Assembly (NCBI RefSeq): GCF_947491715.1
Contig: NZ_CANLKR010000025.1
Span: forward strand, 20,668-84,667
Length of the DNA: 64,000 nucleotides
From: an uncultured Shewanella sp.
GTDB lineage: Bacteria > Pseudomonadota > Gammaproteobacteria > Enterobacterales > Shewanellaceae
Direction: 5' to 3'
In this document: piece after piece, positions 8,646-17,597 of the stretch
Layout of the letters: each line of letters opens with the position of its first letter
How positions within the stretch are numbered: position 1 is the stretch's first letter
Translations under genes and position numbers: made by a program
Notes under the pieces: generated by a model
Seen by the model: only the letters and a program-made list of their open reading frames with translations
The model's database searches: none
Told to the model about the DNA's origin: nothing

Positions 8646-9527
8646 ATGAATATATGTAAAAAATATATTTTTTGGTTAATCATACCATTAACTATGCTAT
8701 TAAGTGGTTGTAATATGGGAACCCTTGATCCAAAAGGTCAAGTGGCTGCCGATGAAAAATCACTGATTATTACCGCGACATTACTCATGTTAATTGTTGT
8801 GATCCCCGTTCTCGTTATGACCTTTGTTTTTGCATGGAAATATCGGGAAAGCAATACCAAATCGACTTACTTACCCAATTGGTGTCATTCCAATAAGATT
8901 GAGTTTTGGGTATGGGGGATCCCTTGTGTCATTATTTTGATATTGGGCATCATTACATGGCGTACAACTCACGAATTAGATCCGTACAAACCGCTTGATA
9001 GCGATGTGCAGCCTATCACCATTGAGGTGGTTGCATTGGATTGGAAATGGTTGTTTATCTATCCCGAACAGAAGATTGCAACAATCAACCATATTGAGTT
9101 CCCTGAAAATGTACCAGTGAATTTCAAAATCACCTCTGATGCACCAATGAATTCGTTTTTTATTCCAAGATTGGGTGGGCAAATTTACGCCATGGCAGGA
9201 ATGACGACCTTATTACATCTGATTGCTAATGAGCAGGGCACTTATCGTGGCATGTCAGCCAATATCAGTGGGGAAGGTTTCTCTGATATGACATTTACTG
9301 CTACGGCGACCTCTAAACAAGGCTTCACCGATTGGGTGAATAAAGTGAAAGCATCGGATCAGTATTTAGATAAGGAAAAATATAACACTCTGTTAGATAA
9401 GAGTATTGCCGATCCTATTCAGTATTTCTCCAATGTTGAACCGAATTTGTTTGGTCAAATTGTACATAAGTACATGATGCCAGGCATGCAAGATGATGAT
9501 CATAAGTTTATTTTAAGGCAGGAATAA
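8646..9527 (+). CDS. cyoA: Cytochrome bo3 ubiquinol oxidase subunit II
   Basis: A 293-residue lipoprotein subunit of the proton-pumping quinol oxidase. A signal peptide ends in the lipobox LLSGC (lipidated Cys22), followed by two membrane helices (about 40-62 and 85-105) and a periplasmic cupredoxin domain with the family segment VVALDWKWLFIYPEQ. The Cu-A ligands of cytochrome c oxidases are absent, as expected for a quinol oxidase. It is first in cyoABCDE, with one base before cyoB. Its upstream region carries a terminator, so expression may depend on a promoter between 8440 and 8640 or on read-through. Confidence 0.97.
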   Translation: MNICKKYIFWLIIPLTMLLSGCNMGTLDPKGQVAADEKSLIITATLLMLIVVIPVLVMTFVFAWKYRESNTKSTYLPNWCHSNKIEFWVWGIPCVIILILGIITWRTTHELDPYKPLDSDVQPITIEVVALDWKWLFIYPEQKIATINHIEFPENVPVNFKITSDAPMNSFFIPRLGGQIYAMAGMTTLLHLIANEQGTYRGMSANISGEGFSDMTFTATATSKQGFTDWVNKVKASDQYLDKEKYNTLLDKSIADPIQYFSNVEPNLFGQIVHKYMMPGMQDDDHKFILRQE

Positions 9528-9528
9528 G

Positions 9529-11499
9529 ATGTTTGGTAAATTAACCTGGGATTCTATCCCTTGGGATATTCCGTTACCTATGGCTGCAGTGACAATGATG
9601 ATTGCTATTGTGATCTTGATTGCTGTGTTGGTAACAAAAGCGGGCAAATGGGGTTATTTGTGGCATGAGTGGATAACCTCTGTTGATCATAAGAAAATCG
9701 GTATTATGTATATGCTGGTGGCCTTTGTCATGATGTTACGGGGCTTTTCCGATGCGATTATGATGCGCCTGCAATTGGCCATTGCTTCGGGCAGCGAAGG
9801 ATATCTCCCACCTGAGCATTATGACCAAATCTTTACCGCCCATGGCGTGATTATGATTTTCTTTGTGGCGATGCCACTGGTGATCGGACTTATCAATATT
9901 GTTGTTCCGCAACAAATTGGTGCACGTGATGTCGCATTTCCCTTTTTGAACTCCTTAAGTTTTTGGTTATTTTTTGTCGGTATGGCATTGGTTAACATTT
10001 CATTAGGAGTAGGAGAGTTTGCTAAAACCGGTTGGTTGGCTTATCCACCTTTGTCTGAATTAGGCACCAGTCCGGGTGTGGGGGTGGATTACTATATTTG
10101 GAGCTTACAAATCGCGGGTGTGGGCACCTTGATGACAGGGATTAACTTCTTTGTCACCATAATGAAAATGCGCTGTCCTGGTATGACATTGATGCGTATG
10201 CCCATTTTTACTTGGACGGCATTATTCACCAACATTCTGATCATTGCTGCTTTCCCTGTATTGACTGTGACGCTTGCATTATTAGCCCTGGATCGTTACA
10301 TCGGGACACATTTCTTTACTGCCACTGCTGGCGGCGATCAAATGATGTACGTTAACTTGATTTGGATCTGGGGTCATCCAGAAGTTTATATTCTTATTTT
10401 GCCCGCTTTTGGTGTGTTTTCTGAAGTGGTGAGTACTTTTGCTCGCAAGAAGCTTTTTGGTTATACATCAATGGTCTATGCCTCAGCCGTGATTGCGGTA
10501 TTGGCATTCAGCGTTTGGCTGCATCACTTCTTTACCATGGGGTCGGGGGCCAACGTTAACGCCTTCTTTGGTATTGCCACCATGATTATTTCTATTCCTA
10601 CCGGGGTGAAAATATTTAACTGGCTGTTTACCATCTATCGTGGTCGTTTAAAAATTAACTTACCGATCATGTGGACGCTAGCCTTCTTATCGACCTTTAC
10701 CATAGGCGGTATGACAGGAGTGTTATTGGCTGTTCCGGGCGCAGATTTCTTATTACACAACAGTTTGTTCCTTATTGCGCACTTCCATAACGTGATTATC
10801 GGTGGTGTGGTATTTGGTATGTTTGCGGGTTACAGCTACTGGTTCCCGAAAGCGGTTGGTTTTACCTTGGATGAGAAGTGGGGTAAACGTGCGTTTTGGT
10901 TATGGGTTTCAGGTTTCTACTTTGCCTTTATTCCGCTCTATGCACTTGGCTTCATGGGCATGACACGTCGTTTAAGCCATTATGATCCATCGACTGGATG
11001 GCAGCCGCTATTATTGGTTGCGCTAGCCGGTGCGGTGCTCATCATGTTTGGTATTGGTTGTCAACTTGTTCAGCTCTATGTGAGTATTCGTGACCGCCAT
11101 TTAAATCAAGATGTGACAGGCGATCCATGGGATGGTCGTACCCTTGAATGGGCTACCAGTTCTCCTCCTGCAAACTATAACTTCCCATTCACTCCTGTGG
11201 TTGAAGATCGTGATTGTTTCTGGGATGAAAAAGAGAAAAATAATGGCAAGCGTCCAAAAGAGACACGCCAATATGTTGACATTCATATGCCGCGTAATAC
11301 GGGAGCCGGCGTCATTATCTCTGCTTTTTCCTTGGTTTTTGGCTTTGCAATGATTTGGCATATTTGGTGGCTAGCGGGTGTCGGTTTACTGGGGATGTTT
11401 GTGAGCTTAATTCAACGCTGTTTTGAAACTGATGTGGATTACTACATACCAGCGGCGGAAGTGGAAGCGACTGAAAAATTGAGGGTACATAATGTCTAG
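9529..11499 (+). CDS. cyoB: Cytochrome bo3 ubiquinol oxidase subunit I
   Basis: The 656-residue catalytic subunit that holds heme b, the heme o/Cu-B centre and proton channels and reduces oxygen to water. Hallmarks are present: the heme ligand region FTAHGVIMIFFVAMP, the Cu-B and proton-channel motif WIWGHPEVYILILPAFG, the histidine pair in WLHHFFTMG, and the heme ligands in FHNVIIGG. Length and about 15 membrane segments match E. coli CyoB. It overlaps cyoC by eight bases, fitting translational coupling in the oxidase operon. Confidence 0.98.
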   Translation: MFGKLTWDSIPWDIPLPMAAVTMMIAIVILIAVLVTKAGKWGYLWHEWITSVDHKKIGIMYMLVAFVMMLRGFSDAIMMRLQLAIASGSEGYLPPEHYDQIFTAHGVIMIFFVAMPLVIGLINIVVPQQIGARDVAFPFLNSLSFWLFFVGMALVNISLGVGEFAKTGWLAYPPLSELGTSPGVGVDYYIWSLQIAGVGTLMTGINFFVTIMKMRCPGMTLMRMPIFTWTALFTNILIIAAFPVLTVTLALLALDRYIGTHFFTATAGGDQMMYVNLIWIWGHPEVYILILPAFGVFSEVVSTFARKKLFGYTSMVYASAVIAVLAFSVWLHHFFTMGSGANVNAFFGIATMIISIPTGVKIFNWLFTIYRGRLKINLPIMWTLAFLSTFTIGGMTGVLLAVPGADFLLHNSLFLIAHFHNVIIGGVVFGMFAGYSYWFPKAVGFTLDEKWGKRAFWLWVSGFYFAFIPLYALGFMGMTRRLSHYDPSTGWQPLLLVALAGAVLIMFGIGCQLVQLYVSIRDRHLNQDVTGDPWDGRTLEWATSSPPANYNFPFTPVVEDRDCFWDEKEKNNGKRPKETRQYVDIHMPRNTGAGVIISAFSLVFGFAMIWHIWWLAGVGLLGMFVSLIQRCFETDVDYYIPAAEVEATEKLRVHNV

Positions 11500-12115
11500 T
11501 GTAGCAGTGGACACACAACAGCATCAAAGTGATCATGGCCATGATCACGAACATGATGAAAGTTCAACCACTATTTTTGGTTTTTGGATTTATATCATGA
11601 GTGACTGCATATTGTTCGCAACTTTGTTTGCAACCTATGCAGTATTGAGCAGTAACACTTTTGGTGGACCTGCAGGTCACGAAATTTTCAGTATGCCTTT
11701 CGTGCTCGTTGAAACGTTTTTACTGCTAACCAGTAGCTTTACTTATGGTTTAGCTATGCTGGCTATGCATAAAGATAAGTCTAAGCAAGTGGTAGGTTGG
11801 CTAGTGGTGACCTTCTTACTCGGGCTAGGTTTCATCTGTATGGAGCTGTATGAGTTCCATGAATTGATCACTGAGGGTCATGGCTGGCAAACCAGTGGTT
11901 TCCTATCGGCGTTCTTTGGCTTAGTGGCCACGCACGGTTTACATGTAACCTTAGGCCTTATCTGGATGATAGTGATGATGTATAGCGTATTACGTCATGG
12001 CTTAACGAAGCAGGTGAAGACACGCTTAACGTGCTTAAGTCTGTTCTGGCATTTCCTTGATATTATCTGGATTTGTGTATTTACAGTTGTTTATCTGATG
12101 GGGGCGATTACATGA
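11492..12115 (+). CDS. cyoC: Cytochrome bo3 ubiquinol oxidase subunit III
   Basis: A 207-residue membrane subunit with five helices, needed for assembly and stability of the oxidase. The N-terminus is rich in His and Asp (DHGHDHEHDE), as in many CyoC proteins, followed by FGFWIYIMSDCILFA, a family signature. It overlaps cyoB by eight bases and cyoD by four (ATGA). Confidence 0.97.
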   Translation: MSSVAVDTQQHQSDHGHDHEHDESSTTIFGFWIYIMSDCILFATLFATYAVLSSNTFGGPAGHEIFSMPFVLVETFLLLTSSFTYGLAMLAMHKDKSKQVVGWLVVTFLLGLGFICMELYEFHELITEGHGWQTSGFLSAFFGLVATHGLHVTLGLIWMIVMMYSVLRHGLTKQVKTRLTCLSLFWHFLDIIWICVFTVVYLMGAIT

Positions 12116-12438
12116 GCCAGTCTAATGTCACCAGTAGCGGCGCCGATCATGGCACGTTAAAATCGTATATTGTGGGCTTTTTATTGTCGATTTTATTGAC
12201 CGTTATCCCTTATTACTTAGTGGTTGAGCAAAGTCTACCGACGGTTACATTGGTTTTACTTGTCGTCGCTTTTGGTTTCGTTCAGTTATTAGTGCAATTA
12301 ATTTTCTTTTTGCACTTAAACACTAAATCTGAGAAAGGTTGGAACTTTCAATCATTTGTGTTTACCGCGTTGATTGTAGTCATTCTACTTGCAGGCTCAT
12401 TATGGATCATGTACAACCTCAGAATAAACATGATGTAG
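12112..12438 (+). CDS. cyoD: Cytochrome bo3 ubiquinol oxidase subunit IV
   Basis: A 108-residue protein with three membrane helices, the small subunit IV that supports Cu-B site assembly. The start is the ATG in the ATGA overlap with cyoC, giving MSQSNVTSSGADHGTLKSYI, the usual CyoD opening. The family stretch QLIFFLHLN is present. Its last 37 bases overlap the start of cyoE. Confidence 0.96.
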   Translation: MSQSNVTSSGADHGTLKSYIVGFLLSILLTVIPYYLVVEQSLPTVTLVLLVVAFGFVQLLVQLIFFLHLNTKSEKGWNFQSFVFTALIVVILLAGSLWIMYNLRINMM

Positions 12439-13286
12439 TCAGATTAAGCTCGCTTATTTCAGTGACAAAGCCTGGGATTATCCTGGGCAACCTTATCACT
12501 GTGATAGGCTGCTTCTTTCTTGCGTCAAAAGGAGAGTGGCATGCCGCTCTTCTGTTTAAAGTCATCATAGGGATCAGCTTAGTCATTGCCTCTGGTTGTG
12601 TTTTTAATAATTACATAGACAAAGACATTGATAAGTTGATGGAGCGTACGCAAACTCGCGTCATGGTACGTGGGTTGCTACCAGATTGGTTTGCGCTAAG
12701 TTACGGTGTGTTGTTAGGCGGTCTAGGCTTTGCCTTTTTAGCCAGCATTAACTTATTGACACTCGTAATGGGGGCTATTGGCTTTATTTTCTATGTGGGT
12801 GTATATAGCTTATGGGCTAAGCGTCATACTGAATATGGCACTGTAATCGGTGCTGTATCAGGTGCGATGCCGATGGCTGTAGGATATTGTGCAGTCAGCA
12901 ATCATGTGGATGCTGGAGTGCTAACGCTGATTTTAATCAGCATTTTGTGGCAAATCCCTCATTCTTATGCGATTGGCGTGTTTCGTTCTAAGGATTATCG
13001 CAATGCGAGTATTCCTATTTTATCGGTAACAAGAGCGATATCGACAGTCAAAGTACACAGTTTGGCGTACATTATCGCGTTCAGTGTGGCATGTGTCGCA
13101 CTGTATGCACTAGGGTATGCAGGTAATATTTATCTGATTTCGATGCTTGTACTCAGTGCTTGGTGGGTCAAACTGGCTTGTGAAGGTTTTTCTGCTGAAG
13201 ATGATAAAAAGTGGGCGAAGAAGATGTTTTTCTTCTCCATCATTATTATCAGTATCTTTAGTTTGCTAATTGGCTTAGGTTTATAA
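12402..13286 (+). CDS. cyoE: Protoheme IX farnesyltransferase (heme O synthase)
   Basis: A 294-residue polytopic prenyltransferase that adds a farnesyl group to heme b to make heme O for the bo3 oxidase. The prenyl-diphosphate/Mg motif NNYIDKDIDKLMERTQTR is intact, as are VTKPGIILGNL near the start and WQIPHSYAIG in the second conserved loop. The start chosen is the ATG at 12402 (MDHVQPQNKHDVVRLSSL), inside cyoD. This overlap is longer than usual, and a start slightly downstream cannot be excluded. It is the last gene of the operon, followed by a strong terminator. Confidence 0.96.
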   Translation: MDHVQPQNKHDVVRLSSLISVTKPGIILGNLITVIGCFFLASKGEWHAALLFKVIIGISLVIASGCVFNNYIDKDIDKLMERTQTRVMVRGLLPDWFALSYGVLLGGLGFAFLASINLLTLVMGAIGFIFYVGVYSLWAKRHTEYGTVIGAVSGAMPMAVGYCAVSNHVDAGVLTLILISILWQIPHSYAIGVFRSKDYRNASIPILSVTRAISTVKVHSLAYIIAFSVACVALYALGYAGNIYLISMLVLSAWWVKLACEGFSAEDDKKWAKKMFFFSIIIISIFSLLIGLGL

Positions 13287-13319
13287 GCGAATAGAGACTG
13301 CGTGAGTCATAAAACCATT

Positions 13320-13357
13320 AAAAAAGGAATGATGTTTTAAGCATCATTCCTTTTTTG
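13320..13357. terminator. Bidirectional intrinsic terminator between cyoE and tusE
   Basis: AAAAAGGAATGATG pairs with CATCATTCCTTTTT around a seven-base loop. A-run and T-run flanks let it work in both directions, matching the convergent cyo (plus) and tus (minus) operons. Confidence 0.9.
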
Positions 13358-13400
13358 TTTGGCGTATCCTAAATATGTCGATGATGTTTATCCATTCAAA

Positions 13401-13739
13401 TTAAATGCATTTGGCCGGTTTTGGTAGACCTGCAATTTTAGTGGCTTGTTTAGCGGGGCCTTGTGGAAACAGCGTATACAAATATTTAGAGTTGCCTTTC
13501 TCACTGCCTAAGGTCTGCCCTATTGCTTTAACTAATACGCGAATGGCTGGGCTGGTTTTATATTCTAGGTAAAAATCACGTACAAAATTAATGACTTCCC
13601 AGTGAGCATCCGTAAGTTGAATATTGTCTAATTGTGCAATAACCTCGCCCAGCTCGGGAGACCAGTCGGTGACATTTTTCAAGTAACCTTGGTGATCGAT
13701 TTCAATTTGTTGGTGATTAAATGTAATATGGTTTACCAC
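13401..13739 (-). CDS. tusE: TusE, sulfur relay protein (DsrC family)
   Basis: A 112-residue DsrC-family protein that accepts sulfur from TusBCD and hands it to MnmA for 2-thiolation of tRNA wobble uridine. It ends PKPAKCI, with the catalytic penultimate Cys111 of the family. DSR-type segments W-x-x-E-V-I-N-F-V-R-D-F-Y-x-E are present. Its start overlaps the tusB stop by seven bases, so it is the last gene of a tusDCBE unit. Only the single C-terminal cysteine is seen, which fits TusE rather than dissimilatory DsrC with two. Confidence 0.95.
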   Translation of the reverse strand: MVNHITFNHQQIEIDHQGYLKNVTDWSPELGEVIAQLDNIQLTDAHWEVINFVRDFYLEYKTSPAIRVLVKAIGQTLGSEKGNSKYLYTLFPQGPAKQATKIAGLPKPAKCI

Positions 13740-14014
13740 GTGATGACCTTTTCGTGCTTGAGTGTTTGGTTGATAAATTCGTTATAATCTATGATGTTAA
13801 AGTGGGATAATCGAGAGGCTAATCCTCTGGCAACCACATCGTCTTTTAATAAATAAATCCTATACATTTTAAGCTGTTCTTGCCATGGTGTTTGTAATAA
13901 GGCGTAAAGCCCATTGCCGCTAAATAATAGGCTGTCATGGCTTGCAGCAAAGCGAAGGCAAGTCGCTAGGGCATTGTCTTCTGTGGCTGAATGTTGAATG
14001 TGATGTAAAATCAT
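13733..14014 (-). CDS. tusB: TusB, sulfur relay protein (DsrH family)
   Basis: A 93-residue subunit of the TusBCD hexamer. The start is taken at the ATG that overlaps the tusC stop (TAATG at 14016-14012), giving MILHHIQHSATEDNALATCL; a start four codons earlier is possible. The protein has the DsrH opening MILH-I-x-x-S and the leucine-rich middle of the family. It lies between tusC and tusE with overlaps on both sides, consistent with one mRNA. Confidence 0.92.
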   Translation of the reverse strand: MILHHIQHSATEDNALATCLRFAASHDSLLFSGNGLYALLQTPWQEQLKMYRIYLLKDDVVARGLASRLSHFNIIDYNEFINQTLKHEKVITW

Positions 14015-14370
14015 TAAAATACCCAAACTTGATCGGCAGTTTGTAATTGCTTTTGAATGCTGTCAGGTTGACAAACTGTGGTGGGAATAAAAAAGTCATC
14101 ATCAGTTAACCCAAAAGTATCCATGCTCTCTTGGCACACGAGAATAGTGTCTATGTCGTATAAGGGTAATGCTTTAAAGGTGGCGATATAATCTTTACAG
14201 CCGATATGTTCAGGGGCCTGATTTTTGAGTAAGTTAAACAGGCCATCAGAGGTAAAAATTAAGCTGACTTCTTGCTCATAACTCGCGCTGAGTAAGGCAA
14301 GATCCAATCCTTCTCTACCCGAAGCATTATCATGGGGGCCTTTTCTGAAAATAATAGTCACTTTTTTCAT
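14014..14370 (-). CDS. tusC: TusC, sulfur relay protein (DsrF family)
   Basis: A 118-residue TusC/DsrF subunit of the sulfur-transfer complex. The typical family segments are seen: IIFRKGPHDNASGREGLDLALLSASYEQ at the start (read in two adjoining parts, residues 6-18 and 19-33) and VLVCQESM in the middle. It is preceded by tusD with a short gap that contains a tandem GCTTTTTCTTAAAA repeat. Assignment is firm from the order D-C-B-E and the family motifs. Confidence 0.93.
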   Translation of the reverse strand: MKKVTIIFRKGPHDNASGREGLDLALLSASYEQEVSLIFTSDGLFNLLKNQAPEHIGCKDYIATFKALPLYDIDTILVCQESMDTFGLTDDDFFIPTTVCQPDSIQKQLQTADQVWVF

Positions 14371-14406
14371 TTGGTTTCCTGGACGCTTTTTCTTAAAAGC
14401 TTTTTC

Positions 14407-14796
14407 TTAAAAACTGAGCAATCTATCGGCTTTTTCAATACCCGTTACCAGTTCACCTAACCCTGCCATGGTAAAAGGGGGCTGCATATTCCAGTGTGAA
14501 TAGCCATTGTCTTTCGCTTCGGTTTCGGCGATCACACCACGTCTTAGCGCTGCCGATGCGCAATTGACCAAAGGGATTTGGTATTGTTCGCTTAAGGTTT
14601 GCCAAGCAGCATGTAAATCAAACTCATCATTAGCCGGTGTATTAAGTTGACTGGTATTGAACACCCCGTCTTGGTAAAAGAAAATATGTAAGACATTATG
14701 GCCAGCCTCTAATACCGCTTTTGTGCAACGATAAGCTCGATAGCTAGCACTGGTACTGTATGCGGGGCTGTTGACTTGTATGATAAATTTGCTCAT
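14407..14796 (-). CDS. tusD: TusD, sulfur relay protein (DsrE family)
   Basis: A 129-residue DsrE-family protein that takes persulfide sulfur from TusA. The catalytic cysteine is Cys79 in LVNCASAALRRG, equivalent to Cys78 of E. coli TusD. The true start is the ATG at 14796 (MSKFIIQVNSPAYST); an open frame continues upstream but is not part of the family. First gene of tusDCBE, downstream of an independent pseudouridine synthase gene. Confidence 0.95.
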   Translation of the reverse strand: MSKFIIQVNSPAYSTSASYRAYRCTKAVLEAGHNVLHIFFYQDGVFNTSQLNTPANDEFDLHAAWQTLSEQYQIPLVNCASAALRRGVIAETEAKDNGYSHWNMQPPFTMAGLGELVTGIEKADRLLSF

Positions 14797-14869
14797 GTAA
14801 AAAAGGGTATACTTTAAAATAATGTGTCTATGGTAACGCAAAATCGACAATGAGGGGATTTTTTGTGTG

Positions 14870-15550
14870 TTAACCCTGGTTAGGAGCATTGATCTGCTTG
14901 AGGTGACTGTTTTCGATATAGTTAGCGATATTTTCAACGTTACCTGGCTGTAATTGTTTTAAATGAATATTGCCAATGCGTACGCGAATTAATCGCAACG
15001 TCGGTGATCCTACTGCGGCGGTCATTTTACGTATTTGTCGATTTTTTCCTTCACTTAGGCAGATGCTTATCCAGCTGGTGGGACCGTGTCTTGCATCGCG
15101 AATTTTTCGGCCCCGTGGTGGAAGTTTGGGCTCAGTGTTAAGTCGACGTACTTGGCAAGGCAAGGTTCGATACTTTTCGCCTTTAATGCCTATGTCCACG
15201 CCGGTTTGCAATTTTCTGATCGCATTCTCATTAATTTCGCCATCGAGCTGTACCCAATATTCTTTTTCAACATGTTTACCGCAAATATTATAGCTAAATT
15301 GACCGTCGGTGGTGAGCAATAATAACCCCTCAGAGTCATGATCGAGTCGACCAACGGCCATGGTTTTTTCAGGGAAAGGATAAAGATCACCTAATACTGG
15401 TTTGGGTCTTTTGGCTTCTTGTACAAATTGACTCAAGCATCCATAGGGTTTGAACAACTTAAAGTATTGCTGGACAGGCGCTAACTCTTCTGGATTTAAG
15501 GAGTCAATTGGCGTTGAACTCAGTATGGGAGTGGGTTGGTTATTTGTCAT
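14870..15550 (-). CDS. rluE: 23S rRNA pseudouridine synthase, RsuA family (RluE-like)
   Basis: A 226-residue enzyme that isomerises uridine to pseudouridine in 23S rRNA. The catalytic motif GRLDHDSEGLLLLT is intact, with the active Asp, and EGKNRQIRKMTAAVG is the second RsuA-family signature. There is no S4 RNA-binding domain at the N-terminus, which separates RluE from RsuA, RluB and RluF; length is close to RluE. The ATG at 15550 is used; a GTG three codons upstream is possible and neither has a clear binding site. Confidence 0.88.
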   Translation of the reverse strand: MTNNQPTPILSSTPIDSLNPEELAPVQQYFKLFKPYGCLSQFVQEAKRPKPVLGDLYPFPEKTMAVGRLDHDSEGLLLLTTDGQFSYNICGKHVEKEYWVQLDGEINENAIRKLQTGVDIGIKGEKYRTLPCQVRRLNTEPKLPPRGRKIRDARHGPTSWISICLSEGKNRQIRKMTAAVGSPTLRLIRVRIGNIHLKQLQPGNVENIANYIENSHLKQINAPNQG

Positions 15551-15590
15551 TGGGATCACAAGGTTTCAAGTTTGTCATGAAAGGGATAAC

Positions 15591-15614
15591 AAAAAAGGCC
15601 CGATGAGGGCCTTT
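15591..15614 (-). terminator. Intrinsic terminator after yccA
   Basis: On the minus strand AAAGGCCC pairs with GGGCCTTT around a five-base loop, followed by a TTTTTT run. It lies about 43 bases past the yccA stop and ahead of rluE, separating the two genes. Confidence 0.85.
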
Positions 15615-15656
15615 AAATGGAGCTCTGAATTATTATTCTGAGCAGTTAAACGATGA

Positions 15657-16316
15657 TTAATCGTTATTACCAATGCCCATCAAGTTAAGCAGGGCGATAA
15701 ATAGATTAATAAAATCTAAATATAATGAAACCGTTGCTCGAATATAGTTGGTTTCACCGCCATTAACGATGCGGCTCGTATCGTATAAAATAAAGCCGGT
15801 CATTAACAATGCAAGTCCAGCATTCATTGCCATAAATACCGGTCCACTACCGAGGAAAATATTGACAATAGAACCGACAATGACAATCACAAGACCTGCC
15901 ACTAAGAAGCCTCTCATGAATGAAAAGTCTTTTTTAGTGGTAATGGCATAACCCGATAGTGTGATAAAAATCAGTGAGGTTAGTCCTAATGCTTGCATGA
16001 TAAGCTGTGGCCCATTGGCCATGCCTGCATAATGGTTAAGGATGTAACCTAAAGAGGCACCTTGCATCCCAGTAAAAGCAAAAACCCAAAAAATACCCGA
16101 TTGACCTTCGGCTTTTCTTAGCGTGACAAAAAGCAAGATTAAACTGCCAATAGAAAGTCCAAGAGACATCATTGGCCCAATTGCCATTGCCATTGCCAAG
16201 CCGGCACAAACGGCTGAAAAGGCTAATGTCATTGACAATAACATGTAGGTATTTTTTAAAAGTTTGTTTACTTGCAGTCTTGATTGATCAGCAGAATAAA
16301 CCGTTTGTTGTGACAT
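15657..16316 (-). CDS. yccA: YccA, Bax inhibitor-1 family membrane protein
   Basis: A 219-residue protein with seven membrane segments, the same length as E. coli YccA, which binds FtsH and modulates its proteolysis of membrane proteins. Family features include the polar N-tail followed by KNTYMLLSMTLAFSAVCAG and the C-terminal LYDTSRIVNGG and SLYLDFINLFIALL. The ATG at 16316 is chosen because GGAGAAAGCT sits directly before it; an in-frame ATG four codons earlier lies within that binding site. Monocistronic, with its own terminator. Confidence 0.93.
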   Translation of the reverse strand: MSQQTVYSADQSRLQVNKLLKNTYMLLSMTLAFSAVCAGLAMAMAIGPMMSLGLSIGSLILLFVTLRKAEGQSGIFWVFAFTGMQGASLGYILNHYAGMANGPQLIMQALGLTSLIFITLSGYAITTKKDFSFMRGFLVAGLVIVIVGSIVNIFLGSGPVFMAMNAGLALLMTGFILYDTSRIVNGGETNYIRATVSLYLDFINLFIALLNLMGIGNND

Positions 16317-16574
16317 AGCTTTCTCCAAAAACAGATTGATTAAGCAAAGACAGTGTAGTGATAAAGGTGCTACTGTTCTAACATCCTGTTATTTTACAAA
16401 ATCACTTACTAATTAATTAAATCATACCTCAGCCAGCGTCAAGGTTAAAGAGAGTCTGGTTAAAGTTTATACAGAAATGGCAGAAATGTCAGATAAATCG
16501 ATTTTTTTGCTCATTTGTGTTCATTTAAGTCACTAACAGATCAGTAGAGTAGGCATTAAAAGAGGAATACTTTG

Positions 16575-17477
16575 TTAATCTAACCAATCTTTATGCAGTT
16601 TTTTGGTATCACCTAAATAATCTAATACCCAAGCCATTGCGGGAGACTGATTAGCAGCGTTCCAAGCGAGGCAACAAGGACTGGGGGCTTTTGGTCGTTC
16701 AAGTTGCTTTTCAATTAAGGCGCCGGTTTTAATAAAAGGTGCCGCAAAATGCATTGGCATATAGCCTATTCCTAGTCCTTCACGGAAACAGTTAATGGCA
16801 CGGATCCAGTCTGGCACCACTAAACGGCGCTGATTTTCCAGCAGCCATGTCATGCGCTTGGGAATTTCTCTGGAGGTATCTTCTAAACAAATGGAAGGAT
16901 ATGGGCGCATTTCATCATCTTGCAGTGGTCGTGTAATTGCGGCTAATGGGTGGTGGTGACTCACTAGAAAAGCCCATTCAATTTCGCCCATGTCTTTAAA
17001 GTGAAACTCCCCTCCAACGGGGATGGCAGTGGTCGCCCCAATGGCAATATCACTGCGCTTAGTAGCAATGGATTCCCATACGCCATTAAATACTTCGATG
17101 CGAATAATAAGTTCGACATTTTTGAACGTACGATAAAAGTCAGCAATTAATGTGCTAATCTTGTCGGCGCGAACAATATTGTCAAAGGCGATGGACAAGG
17201 TGGGTTGCCAGCCATTGGCAATGCGTTTGGTATCACTGCGCATTTCTTCCATGTTAGTTAGCAAGCTGCGAGAATGTTTAACAAAATATTCGCCAGCAGG
17301 GGTGAGGCTGACGCTACGGTGGTGGCGCTCAAATAATATCACGCCTAATTCTTCTTCTACTTGTTTTACGGCATAACTGACCGCAGAAGGTACTTTGTGT
17401 AATTTATTGGCTGCAGCAGTGAAACTGCCGACACGCGCGACCATATCGATAAGTTGAAGTGATTGTTCTGAGAGCAT
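16575..17477 (-). CDS. punR: PunR-like LysR regulator (formerly YdhB)
   Basis: A 300-residue LysR regulator: winged helix at about 1-60 (FTAAANKLHKVPSAVSYAVK) and a co-inducer domain after about 90. Several stretches match E. coli PunR as I recall it, such as DNIVRADKI, EVFNGVW, IAIGATTAIPVGG and VVPDWI. In E. coli PunR activates the adjacent purine nucleoside importer gene punC. The ATG at 17477 is favoured; a TTG three codons upstream also lies in frame. It is divergent from punC across 120 bases, which is where an adenosine-responsive operator would be expected. Confidence 0.9.
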   Translation of the reverse strand: MLSEQSLQLIDMVARVGSFTAAANKLHKVPSAVSYAVKQVEEELGVILFERHHRSVSLTPAGEYFVKHSRSLLTNMEEMRSDTKRIANGWQPTLSIAFDNIVRADKISTLIADFYRTFKNVELIIRIEVFNGVWESIATKRSDIAIGATTAIPVGGEFHFKDMGEIEWAFLVSHHHPLAAITRPLQDDEMRPYPSICLEDTSREIPKRMTWLLENQRRLVVPDWIRAINCFREGLGIGYMPMHFAAPFIKTGALIEKQLERPKAPSPCCLAWNAANQSPAMAWVLDYLGDTKKLHKDWLD

Positions 17478-17597
17478 TATCGGCAATTCCTTGCTATGAG
17501 ATTATTTGATAGCTAAGTTCAAAAATAAACGTTTCACAAGCTTTTAGCAAATGATTAAACTGTGCTGCTGTATTACTTAGTCTTGATTTTTTAGTTT